A DNA stretch of 64,000 bases. Source: Terrisporobacter mayombei (GTDB taxonomy: Bacteria; Bacillota; Clostridia; Peptostreptococcales; Peptostreptococcaceae). The stretch spans positions 744,001 to 808,000 of the forward strand of contig NZ_JAHZMP010000002.1 of NCBI RefSeq assembly GCF_020748465.1, read 5' to 3'. The notes beneath the pieces are model-generated. The model searched no databases. It saw nothing but the letters and a program-made list of their open reading frames with translations, and was not told the origin of the DNA. The position numbers were made by a program, and so were the translations under genes. How positions within the stretch are numbered: position 1 is the stretch's first letter; every line of letters starts with the position of its first letter. Below are positions 16,089-25,917 of this stretch, one piece after another.

Positions 16089-18326
16089 GTGAGTATTAAT
16101 AATTATGAATGGAATCTAGAAAATGAATGGTTGGAAAAAGTTCTTAAAGAGACTACAAAACAACTTGATGAAAAACGTGAAGCCAAAGATAGGTTACAAA
16201 AAGAAGCAAAAGAAACACAAAGGGAATTATGGAATGACTTAGGATCTGTTTCCATAACAAATGGATTAGATCAAATTTCAGAGTTCGTATCAGCTATGGA
16301 TACTATGAAAAATCAAAAAAGAAGTCATGAGTTCAACAAAAAACTTGAAGAAAAGTATGAAAAAATGCTTTTATCTCCTTATTTCGGTCGAATTGACTTT
16401 CTTGAAAAAAATGAACTAGATGCTGAAAAGTGTTATATTGGATTATCAAATCTTACAGATGAAGATTTCGATTTTCTTGTGTATGACTGGAGAGCGCCTA
16501 TTTCAAGTATGTTTTATGACTATGAAATTGGACAGGCAGGCTATGAATGCCCACAAGGTGTAATCTCTGGAGAAATAACCAGTAAGCGACAATATAAAAT
16601 CAATAATGGAATAATTGAGTATATGTTTGATAGTAATTTAAGTATAGATGATGAAATGTTACAAGAACTGTTGAGTAAAAGCTCTGATGATAAAATGAAA
16701 GGTATCGTTACTACTATTCAAAAAGAGCAAAACCAAGTAATTCGTAATGAGGATTATAAAAATTTAATTGTTCAAGGAGCTGCAGGAAGCGGAAAAACTT
16801 CTGTAGCACTTCATAGAATTGCATATTTATTATATAAACATAGAGATAGAATAACATCTCAAAATATAATAATATTTTCGCCAAATAATATTTTTAATGA
16901 CTATATTTCAAATGTATTACCTCAACTTGGTGAAGAAAATATGTATCAAACTACATTTAAAGATTATATGCACAAGAAAATAGGTAATGGGTTTAGAAAA
17001 GAAACACCTTCAGAGATGATGGAGTATATACTTGATTCTAATGAAACATTAACTTACAAAGATAGAATTAAGAATATAAATTTTAAAACATCAGTAGAGT
17101 TTATGAATATTTTAAAAGAATATATAAATCACTTAGAAACAAAAGAGAGAAAATTTGAAGATATTATTGTAAGAGATAAATTAATAATTTCATCACAAGA
17201 GATACAAAAACTATTTTTAAATGATTTTGCAGACAGACCAATAAAAAAAAGATTAGAAAAGATAAAATCAAGAATATTATTTCTTATTGAGCCATATGAA
17301 GAAGCTTGGATTAAGGAAATATATGAAGAACTTGATTCATCTGGATATTATATAGACAGACAAGAAATGAAAGAAGAAAGCACCTTAACTGTAAAGAAAC
17401 AGTTAAAAGATGTTTATGATAAGATTTCAAGAATGACAGAGTTTAACGTGGTAAACATTTACAGAAATCTATTTAAGTATTCAAATAAATTTTTAAATAG
17501 ATTAGCGACTTCTTATGATAAGAATTTTATAAATCATATAAAGACTTACACAATGGAAAATTTAAATACAAGAAATCTTTATTATGAAGATCAAGTTGCA
17601 CTTTTATACTTAAAAGTTGCACTTGGTGATGCTCCTGCTACATCACAAATTAAATATGTAATTATAGACGAGGCACAAGACTATACTCCACTACAATATG
17701 AAATATTTTATCAACTTTTTAAATCTGCAAAGATGACAATACTTGGAGATATAAATCAATCAATCAATCCATTTATGAATGTTGGAAATTATAATAATAT
17801 TTATAATATATCAAAGGATGATACTTGTATAATAAACTTAACAAAAAGTTATCGTTCAACAATGGAAATTACTAAATTTTCGAGAAAGCTCCTTATAGAA
17901 AATATAAATGATGAATATGTTGAAAGACATGGTGAAGAGCCTAATGTTATTGGTTTTTCTCATGAAAGTCATATGAATAAAAAACTTATTGAAGAGATAA
18001 ATAATTATAAAGAAAAAAATTATAAATCTATTGGTATCATTACAAAAACAGCACGTGAAACAAGAGATTTATATAACTTGTTAAAAGCAAATAATATAGA
18101 CGTAGTTTCTATAGAAAAAGATGATGATTCGTATACAAACGGTGTATTAGTAATACCTTCATATCTAGCTAAAGGCCTTGAGTTTGATGTGGTATTTATA
18201 CATGATGTAAGTAATAAAAATTATAACAGTGAAGATGAAAGGTTACTTCTTTACACTTGTTGTACAAGAGCTCTTCATGTGTTAAATATATATTACTTAG
18301 GAGAAATTACTTCTTTATTAAAATAA
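16089..18326 (+). CDS. HelD/HelR-type UvrD-like helicase
   Basis: A 745-residue superfamily 1 ATPase related to HelD, the factor that removes stalled RNA polymerase from DNA. It has an N-terminal coiled-coil arm (residues 10-60, rich in KE), the Walker A QGAAGSGKTSVALHR near 228-242, Walker B IIDEAQDYTPLQYE, the GDINQSINPF and SYRST motifs, and a C-terminal helicase motif (LAKGLEFDVVF). The N-terminal arm before a split helicase core is the HelD layout and differs from UvrD/PcrA. GTG 16089 is the best start: AAGGAGG at 16075-16081; the TTG at 16065 lies upstream of that site. Confidence 0.88.
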   Translation: MSINNYEWNLENEWLEKVLKETTKQLDEKREAKDRLQKEAKETQRELWNDLGSVSITNGLDQISEFVSAMDTMKNQKRSHEFNKKLEEKYEKMLLSPYFGRIDFLEKNELDAEKCYIGLSNLTDEDFDFLVYDWRAPISSMFYDYEIGQAGYECPQGVISGEITSKRQYKINNGIIEYMFDSNLSIDDEMLQELLSKSSDDKMKGIVTTIQKEQNQVIRNEDYKNLIVQGAAGSGKTSVALHRIAYLLYKHRDRITSQNIIIFSPNNIFNDYISNVLPQLGEENMYQTTFKDYMHKKIGNGFRKETPSEMMEYILDSNETLTYKDRIKNINFKTSVEFMNILKEYINHLETKERKFEDIIVRDKLIISSQEIQKLFLNDFADRPIKKRLEKIKSRILFLIEPYEEAWIKEIYEELDSSGYYIDRQEMKEESTLTVKKQLKDVYDKISRMTEFNVVNIYRNLFKYSNKFLNRLATSYDKNFINHIKTYTMENLNTRNLYYEDQVALLYLKVALGDAPATSQIKYVIIDEAQDYTPLQYEIFYQLFKSAKMTILGDINQSINPFMNVGNYNNIYNISKDDTCIINLTKSYRSTMEITKFSRKLLIENINDEYVERHGEEPNVIGFSHESHMNKKLIEEINNYKEKNYKSIGIITKTARETRDLYNLLKANNIDVVSIEKDDDSYTNGVLVIPSYLAKGLEFDVVFIHDVSNKNYNSEDERLLLYTCCTRALHVLNIYYLGEITSLLK

Positions 18327-18344
18327 TAACTTTATAAATTACAA

Positions 18345-18389
18345 AAAACTCTATCACAGTTGTCAGATAACTATGATAGAGTTTTTTTT
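18345..18389. terminator. Terminator between helD-like gene and clpB
   Basis: AAACTCTATCA and TGATAGAGTTT with an inner GTT/AAC pairing form a long stem with T runs on both sides, serving the two convergent genes. Confidence 0.88.
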
Positions 18390-20982
18390 ATTTAACTTTT
18401 ATAGTTATATTGTCATTATCACCATCAACTAATATGGTACATCCATTATAAATTTCACCAGCAATCATTCTTCTTGCTATCATAGTTTCTAAAGTGTTTC
18501 CAATGTATCTTTTTAGTGGTCTTGCACCATAAATTGGATCATAGCCTTCTTTAACCATAATATTTTTAGCTTCATCTGTTATTTCTATTGTAATGTCTTT
18601 ATCTTTTAATCTGTTTGCTAAGGCTTTTACAAAGATATCTATAATATTTTTAATTTCTTCTTTATCTAAGGCTTTAAACATTATAATGTCATCTACTCTG
18701 TTTAAGAATTCTGGTTTAAATCTTCTTTTCATTTCGCCCATAACAAGATCTTTTGTTTTTTCTGTAATATTTCCTTCATCTTGTAATAAGTAGCTACTTC
18801 CTATATTTGATGTCATTATAATAATTGTGTTTTTAAAGTCTACAGTTTTACCTTTGTTATCAGTAAGTCTACCATCATCTAAGATTTGTAAGAACATGTT
18901 GAAAACATCTTCGTGAGCTTTTTCTATTTCGTCAAATAGAATTACTGAATAAGGCGCACGTCTAACAGCTTCTGTTAATTGGCCACCTTCTTCGTAGCCT
19001 ACGTATCCTGGAGGAGGTCCAACAAGTCTAGACACTGAATGTTTTTCCATATATTCAGACATATCTATTCTTATTATATTTTCTGCACTATCAAATAAAG
19101 TTTTAGCTAGTGTTTTTGCAAGTTCTGTTTTACCCACACCAGTAGGTCCAAGGAATATAAATGAACCAATTGGTTTGTTTTCATCTTTTAATCCTGCTCT
19201 TGCTCTTATTACTGCATTGGCTACGGCAGTTACAGCTTCATTTTGTCCTATTACTCTTTCATGAAGCTCATCTTCTAGCTTAAGAAGTTTTTCTCTTTCT
19301 CCTTCAACTAGTTTTGTAACAGGTATACCTGTCCATTTAGAAACTATTTCTGAAATTTCGTTTTCTGTTACTTCTTCTTTTAGTAGAGCATTATCATATC
19401 CTGATTTCATTTTTTCTTCTACTTCTTTTATTTGTTGTTCTAAATCAGGAATAACACCGTATTTTATTTCAGCAACTTTATTAAAGTCGTATTCTCTTTC
19501 GTATTTTTCCACATCGCCTTTAGCTGCATCTAATTTTGATTTTAAATTTTTAATTTCTGTAATTAAGCCTTTTTCTTTTTCATACTTAGCTGTCATTTCA
19601 TCATCTTTAGATTTAAGCTCTGCAATTTCTTTTTGAAGCTCTGCTAGTCTTAGCTTACTTTTTTCATCTTTTTCTTTTAATAATGCTTCTCTTTCAGTTT
19701 CCAAAGTAAATAATCTTCTTCTTACCATATCTAATTCCGTAGGAAGAGAATCTATTTCACTTCTTATCATGGCACCAGCTTCGTCTATTAGGTCTATGGC
19801 TTTGTCTGGTAAAAATCTATCTTGTATATATCTATTTGAAAGTTTTGCAGCAGCAACTATAGCACTATCATGAATTCTTACACCATGATGTATTTCAAAT
19901 CTTTCTTTTAACCCTCTTAGGATAGAGATTGTATCTTCAACCGTAGGTTCCTCAGCTATTACTGGTTGGAAACGTCTTTCAAGTGCTTTATCTTTTTCGA
20001 TATATTTTCTGTATTCATCAAAAGTAGTAGCACCTATACAATTAAGTTCTCCACGGGCAAGCATTGGTTTTATTAAGTTACCTGCATCCATAGAACCTTC
20101 TGTTTTACCAGCACCAACTATTGTGTGTATCTCATCTATAAATAATATTATTTTTCCTTCTGCATTTTGTACTTCTTTAAGTACTGCTTTTAGTCTTTCT
20201 TCAAATTCACCTCTATATTTGGCACCAGCAATTAGTGAACCCATATCTAGTGAGAAAATTATTTTATCTTTTAATCCTTCTGGAACGTCTCCTCTAACTA
20301 TTCTTTCAGCCAAGCCTTCTACTATGGCAGTTTTACCAACACCAGGTTCACCTATAAGCACTGGATTGTTTTTAGTACGTCTAGATAAAATTCTTATAAC
20401 TCTTCTTATTTCTTCGTTTCTACCTATAACTGGATCTAGTTTATGTTTTTTAGCCAGTTCTACTAAATTTGTACCAAATTTAGCTAAAGCATCGTAAGTT
20501 CCTTCAGGATCTTGGCTTTCTACTCTTTGACTACCTCTTACTGCAGATAATACTTGAAGAAAATCATTTTTATTTATATTGTACATGTTTAATATTTTTT
20601 TTACGTTTGAGATAGAAGTCATTTCCATAATAGCAAGCATTACATGTTCCACACTTATGTAGGAATCTTTAAAGTCTTTTGAAATGTCTTCCGCTTTTAT
20701 TAATACTTCTTCAATGTTTCTAGATGCAGTTACACCTTGTGAATTAATTCCTTCTCCATAAATTTGAGGAAGCTTGTCTAATTCTTCGTTGATGCTACTT
20801 CTAAGAGCAGCAACAGATATATTCATTTTTTCTAAAATATTAGGAATTAAACCGTCTTCTTGATTTACTAAAGCTGAAAATAAGTGAATTACATCAACCA
20901 TTTGGTTGTGATGCTTAACAGCCTCATTGTAAGCTTCATTTAAACTTTTTTGAACTCTAACAGTCATTCTTTCAATATCCAT
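18388..20982 (-). CDS. clpB: ClpB ATP-dependent disaggregase
   Basis: An 864-residue Hsp100 chaperone, the normal ClpB length. Order: N domain (1-145), first AAA+ module with Walker A GEPGVGKT near 208, the coiled-coil middle domain (about 400-520, rich in K/E) that distinguishes ClpB from ClpC, then the second AAA+ module with GPTGVGKTE near 610 and a D2-small domain. It rescues aggregated proteins with DnaK. ATG 20982 follows AAAGGAGGG; the frame also extends upstream to 21024 but without a site. I see no CIRCE or clear CtsR heptad upstream, so the control is unclear. Confidence 0.97.
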   Translation of the reverse strand: MDIERMTVRVQKSLNEAYNEAVKHHNQMVDVIHLFSALVNQEDGLIPNILEKMNISVAALRSSINEELDKLPQIYGEGINSQGVTASRNIEEVLIKAEDISKDFKDSYISVEHVMLAIMEMTSISNVKKILNMYNINKNDFLQVLSAVRGSQRVESQDPEGTYDALAKFGTNLVELAKKHKLDPVIGRNEEIRRVIRILSRRTKNNPVLIGEPGVGKTAIVEGLAERIVRGDVPEGLKDKIIFSLDMGSLIAGAKYRGEFEERLKAVLKEVQNAEGKIILFIDEIHTIVGAGKTEGSMDAGNLIKPMLARGELNCIGATTFDEYRKYIEKDKALERRFQPVIAEEPTVEDTISILRGLKERFEIHHGVRIHDSAIVAAAKLSNRYIQDRFLPDKAIDLIDEAGAMIRSEIDSLPTELDMVRRRLFTLETEREALLKEKDEKSKLRLAELQKEIAELKSKDDEMTAKYEKEKGLITEIKNLKSKLDAAKGDVEKYEREYDFNKVAEIKYGVIPDLEQQIKEVEEKMKSGYDNALLKEEVTENEISEIVSKWTGIPVTKLVEGEREKLLKLEDELHERVIGQNEAVTAVANAVIRARAGLKDENKPIGSFIFLGPTGVGKTELAKTLAKTLFDSAENIIRIDMSEYMEKHSVSRLVGPPPGYVGYEEGGQLTEAVRRAPYSVILFDEIEKAHEDVFNMFLQILDDGRLTDNKGKTVDFKNTIIIMTSNIGSSYLLQDEGNITEKTKDLVMGEMKRRFKPEFLNRVDDIIMFKALDKEEIKNIIDIFVKALANRLKDKDITIEITDEAKNIMVKEGYDPIYGARPLKRYIGNTLETMIARRMIAGEIYNGCTILVDGDNDNITIKVK

Positions 20983-21157
20983 TAAAATCCCTCCTTTAAT
21001 ATTGCATGATTTAAATTTAAGCAAAGCAAATTTTTTTGTAAAGCTAACCTCAAAAAATATTATAGAACTCTTACAGAAAAATTTCCATTAAATTTAAGAA
21101 TTTTTAGTATACATTTTTGTAAACATTTATAATTAAAATATGACAAATCAGTTAAAA

Positions 21158-21183
21158 AAGAAAGAAGCTTTCACTTCTTTCTT
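21158..21183. terminator. Terminator after the 64-residue gene
   Basis: AAGAAAGAAG and CTTCTTTCTT form a 10-bp stem between clpB and the small gene on the minus strand. Confidence 0.7.
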
Positions 21184-21201
21184 AGATAAGGTAATATTTT
21201 C

Positions 21202-21396
21202 TTATTTATCTTGATGTTTTTTGTGAGTGCTAATAGGTCTTGCTGTGTTTTGAGCTACAGATCCTGTTTTTGAAGGTCTAAGTCTAGGTTCTAAATTTAG
21301 CTCTTCACCAAGTTCTAATTTGAAGTGTGGATTTTTCTTATCATTTCCATTATATCTAGTTTTGTCATCTTCTCTTTTATGTTTATCTTTAGCCAT
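21202..21396 (-). CDS. Small charged protein of unknown function
   Basis: A 64-residue, very hydrophilic protein beginning MAKDKHKREDDK, with no hydrophobic core and no cysteine; probably disordered. ATG 21396 has AAGGAGG five bases upstream. It has its own downstream hairpin and a long 236-base upstream region holding a palindromic repeat with a GAAC-N4-GTTC core, so it is a separate unit. It is not an SASP by sequence. No function can be proposed; clostridial homologues would show whether the C-terminal ARPISTHKKH is conserved. Confidence 0.6.
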   Translation of the reverse strand: MAKDKHKREDDKTRYNGNDKKNPHFKLELGEELNLEPRLRPSKTGSVAQNTARPISTHKKHQDK

Positions 21397-21493
21397 TTTG
21401 TCCTCCTTATAATCCATACTATATTAATAATTTATCCTAAAATATAATTAGTATTCTTCATTTAAAAAGGCAACTTAATTAAAATAATATTAT

Positions 21494-21552
21494 TAAAGTG
21501 CTATTTTTTAAGCATAAGAACGTTTGTTCTCTTTATGAAATTTAGCACTTTA
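21494..21552. repeat. Palindromic repeat with GAAC-N4-GTTC core, copy 2
   Basis: TAAAGTGCTA (21494-21503) pairs with TAGCACTTTA (21543-21552); inside are CATAA/TTATG and GAAC-GTTT-GTTC (21518-21529). It shares arms (AAAGTG.CTATTTTT) and core with the hairpin at 2180-2240. It lies between sufB and the small charged gene and has a weaker T tract than a usual terminator. Confidence 0.6.
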
Positions 21553-21596
21553 TAGTCATTTAATATAAATTAGACTAATATTTATATCTTAATATT

Positions 21597-21628
21597 AAAA
21601 AGAGAAGTAAACTAGTTACTTCTCTTTA
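21597..21628. terminator. Terminator after the SufB-like gene
   Basis: AAAGAGAAGTAA and TTACTTCTCTTT form a perfect 12-bp stem just after the sufB-like stop on the minus strand. Confidence 0.88.
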
Positions 21629-21632
21629 TATA

Positions 21633-22553
21633 CTAACTTAGAAATGCGTTTACTATTACTTCTTCAGCTTCTTCTTCGCTTAAGCCGAAGGTTTCAAGTT
21701 TTAGCAATTGTTCATTATTAATCCTACCTATGGCAGCTTCATGAACTATTTGTGCATCAGTATGATTTGCCTGAATTTCTGGAATAGAGCTTACTTTAGC
21801 TTTATCCATAATTATAGAATCACATTGTACGTGAGCTTTGCAGTTGTCATTTCCTATGGCTATTGGATGAAATACTTGAACAGATTCATCTTTGGCAACA
21901 GAACGAGATATAATTTGTAATATGGAATCTTCTCCATTTAGATTGCATCTTACATTTGAATGAGCAATTTGATCGTCATGAGTCATTAATTTTTCATTTA
22001 TTATTAATTTTGCGCCCTTTCCTAAAAATGCCTCTGTTTCTCTTTTAGTTGAATCAACTCCTTCTATTTGAGTCATATTCATCTCGCAATAAGAATCTTC
22101 ATCCATATGTACTATTGTTGTTGGGTTTAATATTCTTTTGCTCTCAGAGCTTCCCTCACCGTAATGTTTTTCTCCATATTTAATTTTAGCATTTTTTCCT
22201 ATGTGGAAAGTATGTATACCATCGTGCTCACTAGTACCGCATCCATCGTTGTGAATACCACATCCAGCTACAATAGTTACATCTGCATTTTCTCCAATAT
22301 AAAAATCGTTATATACTAAATCATTAACATTATCTTCTGTTATTACTACGGGTATATGTACAGTTTCGTTTTTAGTGTTAGGTTTAACTGTTATGTCAAT
22401 TCCCGGTTTATCTTCCTTAGGAGTTATTATAATATTTTCACTAGATCTTCTCTCCACACCGCATCCATTGCTTCTTAGATTGAATGCGCCATCAACTTCT
22501 CCAGTAATATCTGCTATAGTTTTTAATAGGTTTTTAATCATTAACTCGCTCAT
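21633..22553 (-). CDS. SufB/SufD-type Fe-S scaffold of the minimal SUF (SMS) system
   Basis: A 306-residue protein of the SufB/SufD family, far shorter than SufB (about 470). The C-terminal HTDAQIVHEAAIGRI ... FGLSEEEAEEVIVNAFL is the standard SufBD ending with the conserved His. It carries several cysteines (SNGCGVER near 31; GCGIHNDGCG near 110). With the SufC-like ATPase just upstream, whose end it overlaps by 20 bases, it forms the two-gene minimal SUF-like (SMS) arrangement described for anaerobes. No sufS, sufU or sufD is adjacent, so the sulfur donor must be encoded elsewhere. Confidence 0.88.
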   Translation of the reverse strand: MSELMIKNLLKTIADITGEVDGAFNLRSNGCGVERRSSENIIITPKEDKPGIDITVKPNTKNETVHIPVVITEDNVNDLVYNDFYIGENADVTIVAGCGIHNDGCGTSEHDGIHTFHIGKNAKIKYGEKHYGEGSSESKRILNPTTIVHMDEDSYCEMNMTQIEGVDSTKRETEAFLGKGAKLIINEKLMTHDDQIAHSNVRCNLNGEDSILQIISRSVAKDESVQVFHPIAIGNDNCKAHVQCDSIIMDKAKVSSIPEIQANHTDAQIVHEAAIGRINNEQLLKLETFGLSEEEAEEVIVNAFLS

Positions 22554-23292
22554 GAGTAAGTGCTACCTCCTTCATTTGACATAGACAATTTTTCATATCA
22601 CCTTGTAGTAAAGGTAAAACTTTAGCTTTTGTGCCTATATTTTGAATTTTTCCATCAGAAATTATTATTAATTCATCAGCTAAGTCTATAATTCTTTCTT
22701 GATGAGATATTATGATAACACTTTGGTCACTGCTTTTTTTGAAGTTTGTAAAAGTATCTACAAGCATGGAGAAGCTCCATAAATCAATTCCTGCCTCTGG
22801 TTCATCGTATATTGATATTATAGAATCTCTTGCCATTAATGAGGCTATCTCTATTCTTTTTAATTCTCCACCAGATAAAGAGTTGTCTACATCTCTTTTT
22901 AAGTATTCTTTAGAGCAAAGGCCTACTTTAGATAAATATTCGCAACATAACTCTTCTGATAGATTTTTACCAGAAGCTAATTGTAACATTTTCTCTACAG
23001 TTACACCTTTGAATCTAGGTGGTTGTTGGAAAGCATAACCTATACCTAATTTTGCTCTTTCTGTAATATTTAAATTTGTTATATCAATACCGTCAAATAA
23101 AATTTGTCCACTACTTGGTTTCTCTATTCCCATTATGATTTTTGCCAATGTGGACTTTCCTCCACCATTTGGACCTGTTATAACTAACATCTTTCCAGAA
23201 TCAATTTTAAAGCTTACATTATCTAAAATCGTAATTTCTTCATTACTATCTAAAGCTTTAACTTTAAAAGATATATTCTTTAGTTCAAGCAT
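22534..23292 (-). CDS. SufC-type ABC ATPase of the minimal SUF (SMS) system
   Basis: A 252-residue ATPase. Walker A GPNGGGKST (near 37), signature LSGGELKRIEIA (near 142), Walker B and DEPEAGIDLWS (the SufC form of the D-loop), and H-loop IISHQERI are all clear. It drives the scaffold partner in the next gene, with which it overlaps. ATG 23292 is chosen because AAAGGA lies nine bases upstream; the ATG at 23301 would sit on the Shine-Dalgarno. Confidence 0.92.
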   Translation of the reverse strand: MLELKNISFKVKALDSNEEITILDNVSFKIDSGKMLVITGPNGGGKSTLAKIIMGIEKPSSGQILFDGIDITNLNITERAKLGIGYAFQQPPRFKGVTVEKMLQLASGKNLSEELCCEYLSKVGLCSKEYLKRDVDNSLSGGELKRIEIASLMARDSIISIYDEPEAGIDLWSFSMLVDTFTNFKKSSDQSVIIISHQERIIDLADELIIISDGKIQNIGTKAKVLPLLQGDMKNCLCQMKEVALTHERVND

Positions 23293-23319
23293 TGTAAACA
23301 TTCCTTTCTAAGATTATTA

Positions 23320-24342
23320 TTATAAGTTTTTTAAATCTTTTATAAAATCTAATACTTTATCTTTTTCTGTTGCCCATGAAGTAACAAGTCTGATAATTGT
23401 ATGATTTTCATCGTATTCTTCCCATGTATTAAATGAATACTTTTCTCTTAATTTTTCTATAGATGAATTAGGTAGTATAGGGAATATTTGATTAGTAGGT
23501 GATTTAATTAATAATTTATAGTTTTCTTCAATTAAAGCATCTTGAATTAAAGCAGCCATTTCATTGGCATGTTTTGCTAAATTGAAGAATAAATCATCTT
23601 TAAATAATTCCATAAACTGAATTCCAAGAAGTCTTCCTTTTGCAAGTAAAGCACCTTTTTGTTTTATATTATATCTAAAATCTTCTTTTAGTGAGTCATT
23701 ACAAATAACAAGAGCTTCACCAAATAATGCTCCATTTTTAGTTCCACCTATGTAAAATGCATCACAAAGATTAACTAAATCGCAAAGTTCTAAATCGTTT
23801 TCTATGCTTGTTATTGCTGAGCCCATTCTAGCTCCATCTATAAAGAATAACAAATTCTTTTCTCTACAATATGTATATAAATCTATTAATTCTTGTTTTT
23901 TGTATATTGTACCAATCTCTGTTGCATTAGATATATATACTAGTTTTGGCTTAACCATATGCTCATCAGTATGTATCTTTAATATTTTTTCTATTTTATC
24001 TACTGTTAATTTTCCGTCATTACTATTTGCTGTAATAACCTTGTGACCACAAGCTTCGATTGCTCCAGTTTCGTGTACTGCAATATGTCCAGTATCTGCA
24101 GCAATGGCAGCTTCATATTGTTTTAAGAAAGAAGATATACATATTAAGTTAACTTGAGTGCCACCTGGTATAAAGTGAATATCTATTTTCTCATTTTTAA
24201 GTACATTTTTTAGTATATCCTTTGCTTTTTCACTATATTCATCAAGTCCATATCCTGAACTTTGTTTTAGGTTACTATCTAAAAGTGCTTTTAGTATATT
24301 TTCGTGTGCACCTTCACTATAATCATTTGTAAAACTGTACAT
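23320..24342 (-). CDS. Low-specificity threonine aldolase-like PLP enzyme
   Basis: A 340-residue beta-eliminating-lyase-fold protein. It has IPGGTQVNL (residues 57-65), DTGHIAVHETGAIE, FFIDGARMGSA with the Asp that binds the pyridine N, and GGTKNG with the PLP Lys near 202. Family role: cleavage of L-threonine to glycine and acetaldehyde. ATG 24342 follows GGAGG; the frame extends four codons upstream without a site. It is 28 bases from the SufC gene and may be co-transcribed with the PLP-independent Fe-S pair only by chance. Confidence 0.87.
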   Translation of the reverse strand: MYSFTNDYSEGAHENILKALLDSNLKQSSGYGLDEYSEKAKDILKNVLKNEKIDIHFIPGGTQVNLICISSFLKQYEAAIAADTGHIAVHETGAIEACGHKVITANSNDGKLTVDKIEKILKIHTDEHMVKPKLVYISNATEIGTIYKKQELIDLYTYCREKNLLFFIDGARMGSAITSIENDLELCDLVNLCDAFYIGGTKNGALFGEALVICNDSLKEDFRYNIKQKGALLAKGRLLGIQFMELFKDDLFFNLAKHANEMAALIQDALIEENYKLLIKSPTNQIFPILPNSSIEKLREKYSFNTWEEYDENHTIIRLVTSWATEKDKVLDFIKDLKNL

Positions 24343-24466
24343 AAATACCTCCAAAATTAATATATTACTTATAATTAATATTATACAAAATTTGTTATTG
24401 TATCTACATATATTTTAATTGATATATATATTTCTTGTTATAAATAGATTTTAAGAAGCTTTAAAT

Positions 24467-24495
24467 AAAAAAGGAGTAGATTTCTCTACTCTTTT
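24467..24495. terminator. Terminator after BMP lipoprotein
   Basis: AAAAAGGAGTAGA and TCTACTCTTTTT form a stem with a short loop after the minus-strand gene 24515-25564. Confidence 0.8.
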
Positions 24496-24514
24496 TATTA
24501 AGAAAACTCAGTAT

Positions 24515-25564
24515 TTATTTTAAAGTATTAAGATATCTATTATATTCAGTTTCATCTTTAGGAGCTACAATATCTCCACTTTCTAGTTTTTTAATTTCTT
24601 CTTTAACATAGTCTAAAACATCTTTAGGAACTAATTTAGATGTTGAATCAGGTATACCAACAGCACCTTCTTTAAGTCCATAAGTTGTTTCTTTTCCACC
24701 TTCAAATTTATTTTCTATAAATCTTTTTGCTGTTTCATATACACCAATATCTACTCTTTTTATAGCAGAAGTTAAAACATTATCTGGAGCTAAGTCACTT
24801 TGGTCTCTATCCACACCAATAGCATATTTATTTGATTCTTTAATAGCTTCTATGGCACCAGTTCCTACATCACCACCAGCTATAAATATTACATCAGCAC
24901 TATTGGACATCATTTGATTTGATATTGCTTTTCCTTTTGCTTGATCAGAAAATGAGTTTGCATATTGACTTTGTAATTTACATTTTGTATTTGCTGCTTT
25001 TACACCAGCCATATAACCGTATTTAAATGTATTTATAACAGACATATCCATACCGCCAATAAATCCAACATTATTTGTTTTTGTCATTTTTCCAGCGATT
25101 AAACCAACTAAGTATGCTGATTGTTCAGCTCTAAATAAAATTGACTCTACGTTAGAAGGAATTTTTTTATATGTTTCATCTACAAGTACAAATTTTTGAT
25201 CAGGATAATCCTTAGCTGCTTGTTCAATTGTTGGAGCTAATTTTGATCCAACACCAACTATTAAATCAGTCCCGTCGTCTACAAGAGTTTCCACATTAGT
25301 AGAGTAATCTGCATCTTGTTTTGATTCTAAATATTTAACTTTAACACCTAAATCTTTTTCTGCTTTTTTCAATCCTTCCCAGGCACTTTGGTTAAAGGAG
25401 TGGTCGTTAACACCAGCAACATCTGTAATCATTGAAATAGTATACTCTTTTTTATTCGACTCATTATTGCCAGTGGGATTGTTTTTCTTAGTGGTACATC
25501 CTGTCATACAAGTAGTTAACATTGATGTAACCATAGTTATCGCAATGAATTTTTTTAATGTCAT
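24515..25564 (-). CDS. BMP/PnrA-family nucleoside-binding lipoprotein
   Basis: A 349-residue substrate-binding lipoprotein. Signal peptide residues 1-22 ending in the lipobox MTGC (lipidated Cys23), then ISMITDVAGVNDHSFNQSAWEGL, the standard opening of the Bmp family, and FIAGGDVGTGAIEAI. PnrA/Bmp proteins bind purine nucleosides for an ABC transporter. No permease or ATPase genes are next to it, so it may be an orphan receptor or use a transporter elsewhere. No purine riboswitch is visible upstream. GGAGGTAG precedes the ATG. Confidence 0.92.
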   Translation of the reverse strand: MTLKKFIAITMVTSMLTTCMTGCTTKKNNPTGNNESNKKEYTISMITDVAGVNDHSFNQSAWEGLKKAEKDLGVKVKYLESKQDADYSTNVETLVDDGTDLIVGVGSKLAPTIEQAAKDYPDQKFVLVDETYKKIPSNVESILFRAEQSAYLVGLIAGKMTKTNNVGFIGGMDMSVINTFKYGYMAGVKAANTKCKLQSQYANSFSDQAKGKAISNQMMSNSADVIFIAGGDVGTGAIEAIKESNKYAIGVDRDQSDLAPDNVLTSAIKRVDIGVYETAKRFIENKFEGGKETTYGLKEGAVGIPDSTSKLVPKDVLDYVKEEIKKLESGDIVAPKDETEYNRYLNTLK

Positions 25565-25917
25565 AAAACTACCTCCGCTATGTTTAATTATATTAAATAT
25601 AGATTTTATATAAATTTCTTCATCTATAAATAATGTAAGTACTTATTAAAATTCTAAAGTTATTATTTCCTAAATGCAAAAAAAAATCCTTTAATCCTCT
25701 GCTTATCATAATAGAATTATTAACAAAATAAAACTTAACTTACTTTAATTTTATAAAATAAAAGCTTAAATTATAAAAATTCAGTTTATTTTTTAAAATA
25801 ATTACTATAAATTAGTTAAAAATTTATTAATGTTGATATATTACCTTTTATGTACTAAGATGGTGATATTGAGGGATACTTAATATTTAATTATTATTTT
25901 AGAAAAGGGGACGTATT
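25565..25917. other. Divergent intergenic region, no gene seen
   Basis: 353 AT-rich bases between the BMP gene (minus) and the antiporter (plus). I see poly-A/T tracts and no frame with a start and Shine-Dalgarno, no riboswitch and no strong hairpin. A candidate promoter for the antiporter lies at 25833-25861. Confidence 0.5.
25833..25861 (+). promoter_or_regulatory. Candidate sigma-A promoter of the antiporter gene
   Basis: TTGATA (25833-25838), a 17-base spacer and TAAGAT (25856-25861), about 56 bases before the antiporter start. The -10 element is only a partial match. Confidence 0.35.

Noticed and set aside
21220..21235. GAGTGCTAA resembling half of a CIRCE element near clpB
   Set aside because: It lies inside the coding part of the small charged gene, downstream of it and not at the clpB promoter, and the matching inverted half is absent.
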